A stretch of DNA of 64,000 nucleotides from Ancylothrix sp. D3o (GCF_025370775.1 NZ_JAMXEX010000002.1:552519-616518); one strand, 5' to 3'. Shown: positions 53,191-62,372, numbered from the stretch's first letter. The notes: generated by a model from the letters alone, not told the origin. A program made the numbers and translations.

Positions 53191-54072
53191 ATGACTGGTT
53201 TTCAAGATTCACCTTGGCAACATCATTTTGTTGAAACAAATCGAATTCGCTTACACTGTGTTACCCAAGGTGAGGGAGATTTAGTAATTCTCCTGCACGG
53301 ATTCCCTGAGTTTTGGTATTCTTGGCGCTATCAAATTCCTGCTCTGGCGCGTCATTTTAAGGTTGTAGTGCCAGATTTACGCGGTTATAATGATTCGGAT
53401 AAACCTGCTTCTGGTTATGATTTAGATACTTTAAGTGCGGATATTCGTGGTTTAATTTCTAATTTGGGATATACTCGCGCTCACATTGTGGGTCACGATT
53501 GGGGCGGTACGATAGCTTGGCATTTGGCACAAAAATTTCCGCAATATCTGAACCGGTTGGCTATTTTAAATGCAGCGCATCCAGATCGGTTGGTGCAAGA
53601 ATTGGCAGGAAATTTTGATCAGTTGCGGCGCAGTTGGTTTGTTTTTGCGTTTCAAATTCCGGGGATTCCTGAGTGGTTGATTCAGCAAAATTTAAAGGAT
53701 TTTGTGAAACGGTTATTTCGTGAAACTGCGATTCGGCAAACGCCTTTTACGGCGGAAGCTACGAAACTTTATCAGCAGGCTTTGGAAAAACCGGGGGCGA
53801 TAGCGGCGGCTTTGAATTATTACCGGCAAATGCTTTTACCTCAAAATTGGATGGCAAATTGGGGGCGATCTCCTGATTTGATTACGGTGCCTACTTTGGT
53901 GTTATGGAGTGAGGAAGATTCGTTTTTAAGTCGCCGGTTGATTGAGGGTTTAGATCGCTTAATTGCTGCGCCTTTTAAGTTGCAATTGGTGCCAGAGTGC
54001 GGGCATTGGATTCAACAAGAAGCGCCCCAAACTGTTAACCGGGAGTTGTTAAACTTTCTGCGTCAGGAATAA
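53191..54072 (+). CDS. Epoxide-hydrolase-like alpha/beta hydrolase
   Basis: 293 residues from the ATG at 53191, with GGGAG five bases upstream. The oxyanion motif is HGFPEFWYSWRYQIPAL, then VPDLRGYNDSDKP. The nucleophile elbow VGHDWGGTIAW carries Asp, as in epoxide hydrolases and haloalkane dehalogenases. Charge-relay Asp is in SEEDSFL and His in ECGHWIQQEAP. The cap domain is present (about 130-220). HGFPxFW plus D nucleophile favours epoxide hydrolase. Cyanobacterial substrate unknown. Confidence 0.85.
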   Translation: MTGFQDSPWQHHFVETNRIRLHCVTQGEGDLVILLHGFPEFWYSWRYQIPALARHFKVVVPDLRGYNDSDKPASGYDLDTLSADIRGLISNLGYTRAHIVGHDWGGTIAWHLAQKFPQYLNRLAILNAAHPDRLVQELAGNFDQLRRSWFVFAFQIPGIPEWLIQQNLKDFVKRLFRETAIRQTPFTAEATKLYQQALEKPGAIAAALNYYRQMLLPQNWMANWGRSPDLITVPTLVLWSEEDSFLSRRLIEGLDRLIAAPFKLQLVPECGHWIQQEAPQTVNRELLNFLRQE

Positions 54073-54150
54073 GCTACTGATTAAAATAGGGTGTTCACAT
54101 CGACGAGTAAAACCTGCTTTGCTGCCTAAAAAATCTGAATAAACTTTTAT

Positions 54151-54168
54151 AACCCCTTCGGGGGTTTT
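54151..54168 (+). terminator. Rho-independent terminator
   Basis: AACCCC TTCG GGGGTT followed by TT on the plus strand: a very stable UUCG tetraloop hairpin about 80 bases after the hydrolase stop. Confidence 0.85.
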
Positions 54169-54297
54169 ATTATGCGTGTACAAACTGATTTTAATCGGTG
54201 GCTTCTCAAGGTTATTTGTTGGATATATGAGGTAAACATGAGGAAATTTGAAGTTTAGTTTAGTTAATTATTTGAGGTAAATATATGTAGGATGATA

Positions 54298-54747
54298 TTA
54301 GTTAATTTCGTTCCACATTTGAGCCGGCACAAACCGACTGAGATGGCGGACATTTGTAGTAGCAATAACTACGTTTTGACCTAGATTAATAATGGAAAAG
54401 GCAAGGGCTGCTAAAATAACATCACCATCTAAAGCTTGATTATTAGCAGTTGGTTGACCGCGCTGGCGAGATTCTGCCCAAAGTTCTGCTGCTTTTAACA
54501 TGACTTCTCTATTAATAGAAACTACGCCAAGTTCTGAAATTATAAAATCTAGCCTTTGTAATCCTTTAATTTTGCCGGCGCGTAGTAGTTCTCGGCGCAC
54601 TTCATAATCGGCAATTTCTGGCACTTGTACGGAAGTCCCCGATTGAAGGAGGCTTTGCAGCCATTGCTGACATTCCAAAGCCAAGGCTGACCCACTAGGA
54701 TTTGTTACTAATCCCAACGGGCCAGAATCAAGTAATACGATTGTCAT
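54298..54747 (-). CDS. PIN-domain protein, probable toxin
   Basis: 149 residues. PIN acidic residues: Asp in IVLLDSGPLGLVT, Glu in VPEIADYEVRREL and Asp in LDGDVILAALA. The fourth position, usually Asp, is Asn in TTNVRHLSRF. PIN proteins of this size are often VapC-type RNases of toxin-antitoxin modules. It overlaps the upstream small gene by 4 bases (ATGA), as is usual for such pairs. It is longer than a typical VapC (about 130). Confidence 0.78.
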   Translation of the reverse strand: MTIVLLDSGPLGLVTNPSGSALALECQQWLQSLLQSGTSVQVPEIADYEVRRELLRAGKIKGLQRLDFIISELGVVSINREVMLKAAELWAESRQRGQPTANNQALDGDVILAALAFSIINLGQNVVIATTNVRHLSRFVPAQMWNEIN

Positions 54748-54956
54748 GGGAATAGCTTTCTGTAGGAGAGACGATCTTCATCGAGTGCTTTTATTAAGTA
54801 TTCCAGAGTTTCGCGCTGTTCCTGCGCGTCTTCTTCTCCTACATTACACCAAGAATCTAATTCTTCAATAATTCTCTTAATTTTTTCTGGTGGAAGGGGG
54901 TCAAAGGGGGAGGGGGTTTGAGGCTGGGCCGGCTGTTGTAGAGGTTGTGCTGTCAT
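54744..54956 (-). CDS. Probable antitoxin partner of the PIN protein
   Basis: 70 residues, acidic. The N terminus is Pro/Gln-rich and disordered (QPLQQPAQPQTPSPFDPLPP), the second half helical (KIKRIIEELDSW, EYLIKALDEDRL). No clear DNA-binding motif is visible. Its position, size and 4-base overlap with the PIN gene support an antitoxin role. That is inference; the family is unknown to me. Confidence 0.6.
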   Translation of the reverse strand: MTAQPLQQPAQPQTPSPFDPLPPEKIKRIIEELDSWCNVGEEDAQEQRETLEYLIKALDEDRLSYRKLFP

Positions 54957-55273
54957 AGAGTTAATTTCCTTTATTTCTAAGGAGAATATTGATTATTATA
55001 GCGGTTCTCTGTTGGATAGAAGTGGATGCTAAAAACTGGGTTTCTAAAAGAAGAGGTTTTTATTGTAGCCAGTTGCCGGTGCAAAGTTAAAATAGACACT
55101 AATTTAATTTTTAGGAAATAAGATTAATTTTAGACTTGATAGAATAAGGCATTGATAAATAGAAGAGTATGTCTGTTTGTTTTGATTTGGTTATTGATGA
55201 AAACTTGCGGTTGATTCCTGAAAAGGTTGGGACAGTTTAGTTAATAATAAGGATTAACGAGAATTGAGGTAGT
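54957..55273. other. Intergenic region, 317 bases
   Basis: It contains the antitoxin promoter side and a weak relative of the ACCCGG/CTGGGTTTC repeat (55037-55055). A 23-codon frame at 55169-55240 reads MSVCFDLVIDENLRLIPEKV and stops; it could be a truncated gene start. No clear ribosome site. Low confidence. Confidence 0.45.
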
Positions 55274-56515
55274 TTGAAGAAAATGTTTAGGTTACAAAAA
55301 TGGGTGCCGGCTTTGGCATTTTTTCTGAGTTTGATTGTAACATTACAGTTAAAATTACCACCGGCCACCGCTCAATTAGTTAATAATCCTTCATTTTCTG
55401 GTGAGCTTCGAGGTGTTTGGATTACAAATATTGACAGCCAAGTTTTGTTTTCGCTCAAGAATATTGTCAGAGCGGTTGAGCGTTTGGAGTCGATGAATTT
55501 TAATACAATTTATCCGACTGTTTGGAATTGGGGATATACGCTTTATCCGAGTAAAGTTGCTGAGAAAGTTTTGGGGCGTTCTGTGCGTTTGGTAACGCCT
55601 TTAGATGAGGATATTGATCCAGATTTGGGAACGGAACCAGGGCGAGATATGCTCAAAGAAATTATTATGATTGGGCATAAGAAAAAGATGGCGGTTATGC
55701 CTTGGTTTGAGTTTGGGTTTATGATGCCGGCAGATTCAGAAATTGTGGAACGTCATCCTGATTGGATTACGAAACGCCGGGATGGGACAACACTTTATCG
55801 AGAGGGAATACATGACAGGGTATGGCTGAATCCTTTCCACCCAGAAGTACAGCAATTTATTGTAGATTTGGTGAGTGAAATTGTGGAGAATTATGATTTA
55901 GATGGCATTCAATTTGATGATCATTTTGGCTTGCCGGCAGAGTTTGGATATGATGATTATACGGTGAGTTTGTATCAAAAAGAAATTAAACAAAAGCCTT
56001 CGGATGATTTTAAGGAGACGTTTTGGGTGCGCTGGCGTGCAGATAAGTTGAATGCGTTTATGGAGCGGTTGTTTAAAGAGGTGAAATCGCGGAAAAAAGA
56101 TTGTATTGTGGCGCTGTCTCCGAATCCGTTACACTATGCTTTACCGACACATTTACAAGATTGGTTTACCTGGGAGCGACGGGGTTGGATTGAGGAGATT
56201 ATTGTGCAGGTTTATCGCAATGATTTGAGTCGGTTTATTGCAGAGTTGGAACGGGAAGAAATTGGGTTAGCAAAAACTCATGTGCCGGTGGGAATTGGAA
56301 TTTTAAGCGGCTTAAAAGGTCGAGCAGTTCCGCTATCGCAAATTCAAGAACAAGTGAAGGAAGTACGTCAGCGAGGTTTGGCGGGAGTTTCGTTCTTTTT
56401 CTATGAAAGTTTGTCAAGTTGGGCAACAGAAACACCGGCGCAACGTGATCGGTTTTTTAAGCGTTTGTTTCCTGAGCCGGTGAATCGTCCTTCGGTGGTG
56501 GATAAGGAAGCTTAA
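55274..56515 (+). CDS. GHL10-type glycosidase-like lipoprotein or secreted protein
   Basis: 413 residues. Signal peptide (about 10-34, WVPALAFFLSLIVTLQL) and a TIM-barrel glycosyl-hydrolase-like 10 domain: GELRGVWITNIDSQVL, FNTIYPTVWNWGYTLYPS, PWFEFGFM, the catalytic region DLDGIQFDDHFGLP and ALSPNPLHYALPTHLQDW. The family includes YngK-like proteins thought to act on cell-wall or other glycans. The start is a TTG at 55274 or an ATG at 55283; GAGGT lies 4 and 13 bases upstream respectively, so the start is uncertain. Confidence 0.83.
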   Translation: MKKMFRLQKWVPALAFFLSLIVTLQLKLPPATAQLVNNPSFSGELRGVWITNIDSQVLFSLKNIVRAVERLESMNFNTIYPTVWNWGYTLYPSKVAEKVLGRSVRLVTPLDEDIDPDLGTEPGRDMLKEIIMIGHKKKMAVMPWFEFGFMMPADSEIVERHPDWITKRRDGTTLYREGIHDRVWLNPFHPEVQQFIVDLVSEIVENYDLDGIQFDDHFGLPAEFGYDDYTVSLYQKEIKQKPSDDFKETFWVRWRADKLNAFMERLFKEVKSRKKDCIVALSPNPLHYALPTHLQDWFTWERRGWIEEIIVQVYRNDLSRFIAELEREEIGLAKTHVPVGIGILSGLKGRAVPLSQIQEQVKEVRQRGLAGVSFFFYESLSSWATETPAQRDRFFKRLFPEPVNRPSVVDKEA

Positions 56516-56556
56516 TTAAAGGTTTGGCCGTTGTTTGAAGTACAGAAACGCTTTCT

Positions 56557-56590
56557 AAAAACCCAGTTTCTTTGACGAAACTGGGTTTTT
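56557..56590. terminator. Bidirectional hairpin terminator, AAACCCAG variant
   Basis: AAAACCCAGTTTC and GAAACTGGGTTTTT with a 6-base loop, an A run to the left and a T run to the right. It lies between the convergent GHL10 and FAD oxidoreductase genes. It is a G-to-A variant of the AAACCCGG family, with the compensating change in the other arm. Confidence 0.85.
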
Positions 56591-56619
56591 AGTATTCCAC
56601 AGCATCCCAATTACGAACC

Positions 56620-58200
56620 TTAAGCAACCACCGGCCCCAACACCAGTTTTTCAAATTGAGCAAGTAGGGTTCCTTCAAAAGAAAAGTTTTGCCCAAAAAT
56701 GCGGGGAGTTTGGCCGGTTTGATCTAAGACTTTTCGCACTTCTAGGTTAGTAATATCCGCAAGATTACGGTTATTAAGAACGGCAATAATGGCAGCAATT
56801 CCTAAACCTTGTCCCACAGCCGCATTAAATTCTACAATTCTTCCTGCCGAGGAAGCCAAGCCTTCAAAACCAGACCCAGGACTGACAACAGCAAGGTTAG
56901 GAACGTTTTTAATTAAGGCGTGGCGAATGCCAATATTAAATAATGGCGGTCGAAAATTAAGGCTTTTTCCCCAGCCTTTTGTGCTGGCTGTGTCGCCAAG
57001 TCCCGGAATTCCACCCCGGACATCGAAATGATAGCTAAAAGTGGCGATGGCTTCATTTTCGGCAACGCCTCCAAACAACATTTTAGAACCGTTGAGAGGT
57101 TCTACAACTCCGATGACATTGCCGGCGTGGCGGATATATAATTCTGAACCAGGTGTCACCGAAGTTGCACCTAAACTTTTTAGCCAAGTTTCCGCAAATT
57201 TAAATTCTTGGAGCATTTTTGGAGTTGGTTTTCCTCCATTTCTGGCGAGGTTTTCGGCTTCGCTTCCTGAAACTTTAAATAACAGCGCATTCCAAGAAAG
57301 TCTTTCCCCCGGAAGAATGGCAACGTTTCCTTCATCCAATAAAACACCCGTTTGTTCTAAAGACATTTTGATGCCGCGAAATGAATGATAAGCCACTGAT
57401 AAGGCTGGAGAACGAATATCAATATGATCGTTACCGGCCCATAATGTTCGCAAATTTCCTCGCGTATCAAGCATTTCTTGTTTGAGATTTTCGGCAAGTT
57501 TTGCATCAAAGCCAGCAGCTTGCAGCAAATATTTTTGGGCTTCTTGATCGGCGGGGTTAGTAAAGCGTTTGTTGTAAGCAAAATCAAGTTCTTTGATTCG
57601 TTTAACGCTCAATCCTTGTGTTTCTATTACTAAGGTAACAGGCAATTCTGATTCGGGTAAACCAAAAGTTTCAAAGCCTTTGTGTTTTTTCACTCCGGCT
57701 GCTTGCGCTAATTCGGCATTCACAGTAGCGTCAATAAAAACTTTTGCATTATAGGTTATGCCATTAGATGCCACAATTCCTGTCAAATTTTGCCCGCTTT
57801 TTGTCACAGAAGCAATTTTGAAGTTGCTAAGAAGATTTACCCCCGCTTCTTTCAACATTTGCTTGAGGGCTTCCCCCGCTTTTTGTGGGTCAAGAGCAAT
57901 GCCATTTACAGCGGATTTTTGCAAAAATTCTTTATATAGAGAGGCCGGATCTCCAAAAGTTCCTAACCCATACTTTTTGCGTGTTTCTGCATCAATTTGA
58001 GTTCGGTCTAAATAAGCTAATCTTCCCCGCACTAAATGCCCGCCAATGCCTTCTTGCAAGTTGTTTTTTGATATTAACAATATGCGCGGATATTTGTTGG
58101 TGCGCCGGCGATATTCTCTAGCAGCCGCAATTACAGCCAGCACCCCCGGAACTTCATCACCAAATCCTATGACATCATAACTTTGTACATCCCTGACCAT
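56620..58200 (-). CDS. FAD-dependent oxidoreductase (FAD_oxidored type)
   Basis: 526 residues. A degraded dinucleotide motif (YDVIGFGDEVPGVLAVIAAA) opens the FAD domain. EGIGGHLVRGRL and VFIDATVNAELAQAAGV are typical of the family found with hydrolases. Near the C terminus NLAVVSPGSGFEGLASSAGR and AAVGQGLGIAAIIAV resemble the FAD-contacting end. Ribosome site AAGGAG is 8 bases before the ATG. It points toward the GHL10 gene. Such oxidoreductases and YngK-like hydrolases are sometimes fused elsewhere, as I recall, so they may share a pathway. Substrate unknown. Confidence 0.78.
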   Translation of the reverse strand: MVRDVQSYDVIGFGDEVPGVLAVIAAAREYRRRTNKYPRILLISKNNLQEGIGGHLVRGRLAYLDRTQIDAETRKKYGLGTFGDPASLYKEFLQKSAVNGIALDPQKAGEALKQMLKEAGVNLLSNFKIASVTKSGQNLTGIVASNGITYNAKVFIDATVNAELAQAAGVKKHKGFETFGLPESELPVTLVIETQGLSVKRIKELDFAYNKRFTNPADQEAQKYLLQAAGFDAKLAENLKQEMLDTRGNLRTLWAGNDHIDIRSPALSVAYHSFRGIKMSLEQTGVLLDEGNVAILPGERLSWNALLFKVSGSEAENLARNGGKPTPKMLQEFKFAETWLKSLGATSVTPGSELYIRHAGNVIGVVEPLNGSKMLFGGVAENEAIATFSYHFDVRGGIPGLGDTASTKGWGKSLNFRPPLFNIGIRHALIKNVPNLAVVSPGSGFEGLASSAGRIVEFNAAVGQGLGIAAIIAVLNNRNLADITNLEVRKVLDQTGQTPRIFGQNFSFEGTLLAQFEKLVLGPVVA

Positions 58201-58352
58201 TTTTTATTCTCCTTTTCTACCTGTCATTGTTTAGGTTTTGGTTGATTATTTTATACCATTCTCTGCTGTTTCTGTTTGGAGTGCCAGCTTTCAGGATATT
58301 TTTGATAAATCTTTACAGGGCGGCCTCCTCAATGGGGCAATGCCTCTACCAC

Positions 58353-58739
58353 TTATCTTTCGTATATTTCCAAAGGCAAATTATCGGGATCTTTAAAAAA
58401 AGTAAAGCGTTTGCCTGTGATTTCATCTAGCCTAATTTCTTCAGTTTCTACGCCTTTATTATGCAAATTTATAACTGTTTCTTCAATATTTTCTACTTCA
58501 AAAGCTAAATGTCTCAAGCCGCAAGCTTCGGGGCGAGAAGGGCGTTGCGGTGGATTAGGAAACGAAAATAACTCGATTTGGCCGCTATCCCCCACACTTA
58601 AGTCTAATTTATAAGATTTTCTTTCTTGCCGGTAGGTTTCTTTGATAATAGAAAATCCTAAAATTTGCGTGTAGAAATGCTTAGACTTTTGATAATCTGA
58701 GCAAATAATAGCAACGTGGTGAATGCGGTTAATTTTCAT
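58353..58739 (-). CDS. gloA2: VOC-family metalloprotein (YaeR/GloA2-like)
   Basis: 128 residues. Two VOC half-modules: RIHHVAIICSDYQKSKHFYT with a metal His, and GLRHLAFEVENIEETVINL with the second. ELFSFPNPPQRPSRPEACGL is typical of the SMU1112c/YaeR group, and the C terminus FFKDPDNLPLEIYE carries the metal Glu. Related to glyoxalase I, but the reaction of YaeR proteins is not established. It lies upstream of the FAD oxidoreductase on the same strand, 150 bases apart. Confidence 0.82.
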   Translation of the reverse strand: MKINRIHHVAIICSDYQKSKHFYTQILGFSIIKETYRQERKSYKLDLSVGDSGQIELFSFPNPPQRPSRPEACGLRHLAFEVENIEETVINLHNKGVETEEIRLDEITGKRFTFFKDPDNLPLEIYER

Positions 58740-59153
58740 AATCTAAATTTTCCTTAAATTCGTTATTCAAGTCTCAAAATTTGCTTAATTTCAGCCCTTT
58801 AAGCCTCTTAATTCCTGATCTGACCCGCTTTAAGGGGTGGCACTTAACAAAACCAAAGCAAACTCTTTAATCTCAGTTTACTACTTCTTGGCTATCGATA
58901 CTGGTTGCGAAAATTCCTTATGTACCAATCAGGCTGGATATTTTGTGAGGGTCGGGCGTTATTGTGGGGAGAGGTTAGCGTTACTGCTTTAATTCCCTGA
59001 TTATTAACGCATACAATACAATAAGATTGTTTAAACAATTACCAGGAAATTAAAGTTACTGTAGAGGCCGTACCACCGTATATGCTCCTGAGTCATTTCT
59101 CCCTATCCTAACTCAAAAAATCTATCTTTTTATCTAATCACATTTTTGCCATT
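58740..59153. other. Divergent intergenic region, 414 bases
   Basis: AT-rich, between the starts of the glyoxalase-like and ABC exporter genes. No gene, RNA or strong repeat was seen. The plus strand changes from G/T-rich to A/C-rich in about this place. Confidence 0.55.
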
Positions 59154-60947
59154 TTGAAAAATCAACTCCAACTCCTCCAGAACCTAAAAAGAGCCATTCG
59201 TTTAGTTTGGCAAAGCACCCACCTTTGGACAACCGCCAGTCTTATACTGTTACTGATCCAAGGTTTATTGCCCTTACTATCGCTTTATTTAATGAAGCTG
59301 ATCGTCGATACAGTGACAGCAGGAATAGGTGGCGGAACAGCGGCATTTTATCAAGTTTTGCTGTTTGTATTTTTAGCAGGAATCACCGCTTTACTCTCCG
59401 ATTTATGTCGATCTTTATCTGGCTATGCCAGTGAGGCACAGTCTCAAATTGTTACAGACTTTGTGCATGATCTCCTCCACGCCAAATCCATAGAATTAGA
59501 CCTAGAATATTACGAAAATTCCCAATTTTATAACGCCCTCCATCGCGCCCAACAAGAAGCCATTTACCGGCCCAACCGCATCCTAACCAGTCTGGTACAA
59601 CTCGCTCAAAATGCCATTTCTTTGATAGCAATTGCCGGGTTATTAGTATCCTTGCATTGGGGAATTGCAGCCGTGTTATTTGTAGCAGCGCTTCCCAGTT
59701 TATTCGTGCGGTTCAAGCACACCGGCAAGCTATATAAAAAACAGCGCAGTTGGACAATGCCCGAAAGAATAGCTTACTATTTCCATTTGATGTTAACTAA
59801 TCATTCCTATGCCAAAGAAGTGCGGCTTTTTGATTTGGGTTCTTTATTTCGCCGGCGCTATCAAAATCTCCGTACTCAAATACGTCAAGAAAAACTCACC
59901 CTTTCTCAACAACGAAATCTTGCCGAATTAATGAGTCAAGCAAGCAGCACCTTAGCAGTTTATGCCGCTTGTGGTTTCATTGCTTACCAAACAATTCAAG
60001 GGCAAATTACATTAGGCGGACTGGTAATGTATTACCAAGGATTTCAAAGAGGACAAACTTTTTTGCGAGAAATGCTCAACAGTTTAGCGAGTTTATATGA
60101 AAATAGTTTGTTTCTGTCTCTTCTTTACGAATTCCTCGATTTAAAGCGAGCAGTTGTTGAACCTTTATCCCCCCAAACAGTCCCCAAACCCATCCAAAAC
60201 CAAATCCAACTTGAAAGCGTTTCTTTCCATTATCCCCATAGCAATCGCGCCTTGCTGGAAGATATTAATTTAACAATAAAAGCCGGAGAAACGGTGGCCT
60301 TAGTCGGGGAAAATGGAGCCGGAAAAACAACTTTAATTAAACTTTTATGCCGACTTTATGATCCAACCAGCGGAAGCATTACTATCGATGGCATTGATTT
60401 AAAACAATTGAATACTACAGACTGGCGGAGAGAAATTAGTGTAGTTTTTCAAGATTACGCCCGCTACAATCTCACAGCGCAGGAAAATATAGGGTTTGGG
60501 AATATTAATTTATTGCAAGAAACCGCAGATATTGTCAAAGCTGCACAGGAATCGGGCGCAGATCGTGTAATTTCCCGACTGCCAAAAGGCTACGATACAA
60601 CTTTAGGCACACAATTTGATGAAGGCGAAGAATTAAGCATCGGAGAATGGCAAAAAGTAGCAATTGCCAGAGCTTTTTTACGTCAAGCACAAATTCTAAT
60701 TTTAGATGAACCGACAAGCGCCCTTGATGCCAAAGCGGAATATGAGGTTTTTGAGCAATTTCGCCAACTTATTAAAGGTAAAACAGCAATTTTAATTAGC
60801 CATCGCCTCTCAACGGTGAAGATGGTAGATCGCATCTTTGTTTTGCAAAATGGCAAAATTGTAGAAACCGGCACCCACGAAGAATTATTAAAGCTTGGTG
60901 GTACTTATGCTCAGTTGTTTGAAATTCAGGCCAAATATTATCAATAA
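59154..60947 (+). CDS. ABC exporter half-transporter (fused membrane and ATPase domains)
   Basis: 597 residues. Six membrane helices in about 1-310 (ASLILLLIQGLLPLLSLYLM) and an ATPase in 345-595: Walker A LVGENGAGKTTLIKLLC, Q loop VVFQDYARYNLTA, signature ELSIGEWQKVAIAR (a variant of LSGGQ), Walker B ILILDEPTSALD and switch ISHRLSTV. The GEWQK signature is found in exporters linked to peptides or lantibiotics, which is only a hint here. No peptidase C39 domain and no neighbouring precursor gene. TTG start without an evident ribosome site. Confidence 0.88.
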   Translation: MKNQLQLLQNLKRAIRLVWQSTHLWTTASLILLLIQGLLPLLSLYLMKLIVDTVTAGIGGGTAAFYQVLLFVFLAGITALLSDLCRSLSGYASEAQSQIVTDFVHDLLHAKSIELDLEYYENSQFYNALHRAQQEAIYRPNRILTSLVQLAQNAISLIAIAGLLVSLHWGIAAVLFVAALPSLFVRFKHTGKLYKKQRSWTMPERIAYYFHLMLTNHSYAKEVRLFDLGSLFRRRYQNLRTQIRQEKLTLSQQRNLAELMSQASSTLAVYAACGFIAYQTIQGQITLGGLVMYYQGFQRGQTFLREMLNSLASLYENSLFLSLLYEFLDLKRAVVEPLSPQTVPKPIQNQIQLESVSFHYPHSNRALLEDINLTIKAGETVALVGENGAGKTTLIKLLCRLYDPTSGSITIDGIDLKQLNTTDWRREISVVFQDYARYNLTAQENIGFGNINLLQETADIVKAAQESGADRVISRLPKGYDTTLGTQFDEGEELSIGEWQKVAIARAFLRQAQILILDEPTSALDAKAEYEVFEQFRQLIKGKTAILISHRLSTVKMVDRIFVLQNGKIVETGTHEELLKLGGTYAQLFEIQAKYYQ

Positions 60948-60988
60948 AATTTCTTTAGGGCGGTGCAGAAGTGCCCGCCCTTTCGTAG

Positions 60989-62158
60989 TTATCGCCGGTT
61001 CACCACATCATTCCAAGCGCGAACAACTGCTTGTAAATCTTGCGGTAATTGCCCTTGAATACTATCAGCAAAACGAGTAGTTGTATCCCGACTTGTCAGC
61101 GTCACCGTCATATAATCAGCAGACCCCGGTGCTGGTAAAAAATCCATGCGATTATAACGAGATAAACGCTGCCTTTCCACCGTCGCCATAAACTGCCGTA
61201 ACTCATCAACAGAAAGCTGCCGAATAACTTGCCGTTGAGTTGAACCATTCGCCACTAAAAAGCTTTGAAGTAACCGGCCATCCTGCATCAAAATTGTTTC
61301 AGAAGTGCGACCGGCAAACCCGCCACTCGAAATTGCCCGAAACACCATATCTTTACCCAAAGCCGGCGGCAATTCATTAGCAGGAATCATTGCAGATTTA
61401 ACCGTACCACTATCACCAATGGCGCTGGCAGATTCATCTAAAACTACAACAGAACCGTTAGAATTAGTGCGATAAACCCAGAATTTATCATTTAATTGCC
61501 CACTGTTGCGGCTGGCAACTTTCACCTCCCAACCATCAACAATTGCTTGAGTACACATCACACCCGGTTGATTAATTCCCAGACAGCCATTCGGCCATTG
61601 CCGCTGTGACGCGCTCACAATATATAAACTTTCTGGACGTACCCGCAGCCGAATCGATAAATTTTTTCGCACCGCCTCACTCACGGAAGCCGGCAAGTTA
61701 CCTTCTGAATTAGGAGTTCTAGCCATTCTTACCGTTTGGCCGGTGTTATCTGTCCGATAAGTCCACTGTCTTGAACCATCCGACATCACAACCTGCCAGC
61801 CTTCCGTCAACGCCGGCGCACATAATTCTGCTGGGTTCGGCACACCCAAACAACGATCCGGCCAGGTTTTGCGTTCCGCACTCACTACCTGTAGCTGATT
61901 GATTCGCACATTCGCTACCCGCGATAAATCACGGCGGACAGCATTTGCAATAACCGGAGGTAAACGATTTCCCCTCGGATTTTGCGCTCTTTCTGTGGCC
62001 GGTTGTGCTGAACGCGGCGCTGCATTTGCCTCCTTGATCAGCATGAATTCTGCACCCACCGATAAAAAACCGGTTAACAGCAACCCAGCAAAAACTTGGT
62101 AAAACAAACTCACATTCTTTGATTCGTAGAAGTCAGAAAACTTAGAAAACCGTTGCAT
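60989..62158 (-). CDS. Secreted protein with two WPDxCLG repeats
   Basis: 389 residues from the ATG at 62158; a TTG seven codons earlier is less likely. Signal or anchor (FAGLLLTGFLSVGAEFMLI, ending near ANAA). Two tandem modules of about 80 residues follow, each with an alpha-helical start (VRRDLSRVANVRINQLQVVS and VRKNLSIRLRVRPESLYIVS), then TWPDRCLGVP or QWPNGCLGIN, a second Cys, GWQV or GWEV, and an aromatic W-x-YRT end. A third region (about 275-389) differs. Paired Cys suggest disulfides. Known only as a conserved cyanobacterial pattern to me. Confidence 0.72.
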   Translation of the reverse strand: MQRFSKFSDFYESKNVSLFYQVFAGLLLTGFLSVGAEFMLIKEANAAPRSAQPATERAQNPRGNRLPPVIANAVRRDLSRVANVRINQLQVVSAERKTWPDRCLGVPNPAELCAPALTEGWQVVMSDGSRQWTYRTDNTGQTVRMARTPNSEGNLPASVSEAVRKNLSIRLRVRPESLYIVSASQRQWPNGCLGINQPGVMCTQAIVDGWEVKVASRNSGQLNDKFWVYRTNSNGSVVVLDESASAIGDSGTVKSAMIPANELPPALGKDMVFRAISSGGFAGRTSETILMQDGRLLQSFLVANGSTQRQVIRQLSVDELRQFMATVERQRLSRYNRMDFLPAPGSADYMTVTLTSRDTTTRFADSIQGQLPQDLQAVVRAWNDVVNRR

Positions 62159-62326
62159 ACAATTCTTGGAACTCAACAACTTTATTACATGAAATACTGC
62201 GAAAAAGTGGTAGATGAAAGTTTCGCCCAGCGTCCCCTAGAGGAAAAATAATAATTCAAATCCTCAAGTGCTAAGACTGCTTAAACGTTAATTAGTTTCC
62301 CTATCAAATATTCTCCCTTTTTTTCC

Positions 62327-62360
62327 AAAAAATCGCATCACCTCAACGGGTGATTTTTTT
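62327..62360. terminator. Bidirectional hairpin terminator
   Basis: ATCACC, loop TCAAC, GGTGAT (62337-62354) with an A run on the left and a T run on the right. It lies between the minus-strand gene at 62432 and the start of the secreted repeat protein gene. Confidence 0.7.
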
Positions 62361-62372
62361 CAACCATTCCCA

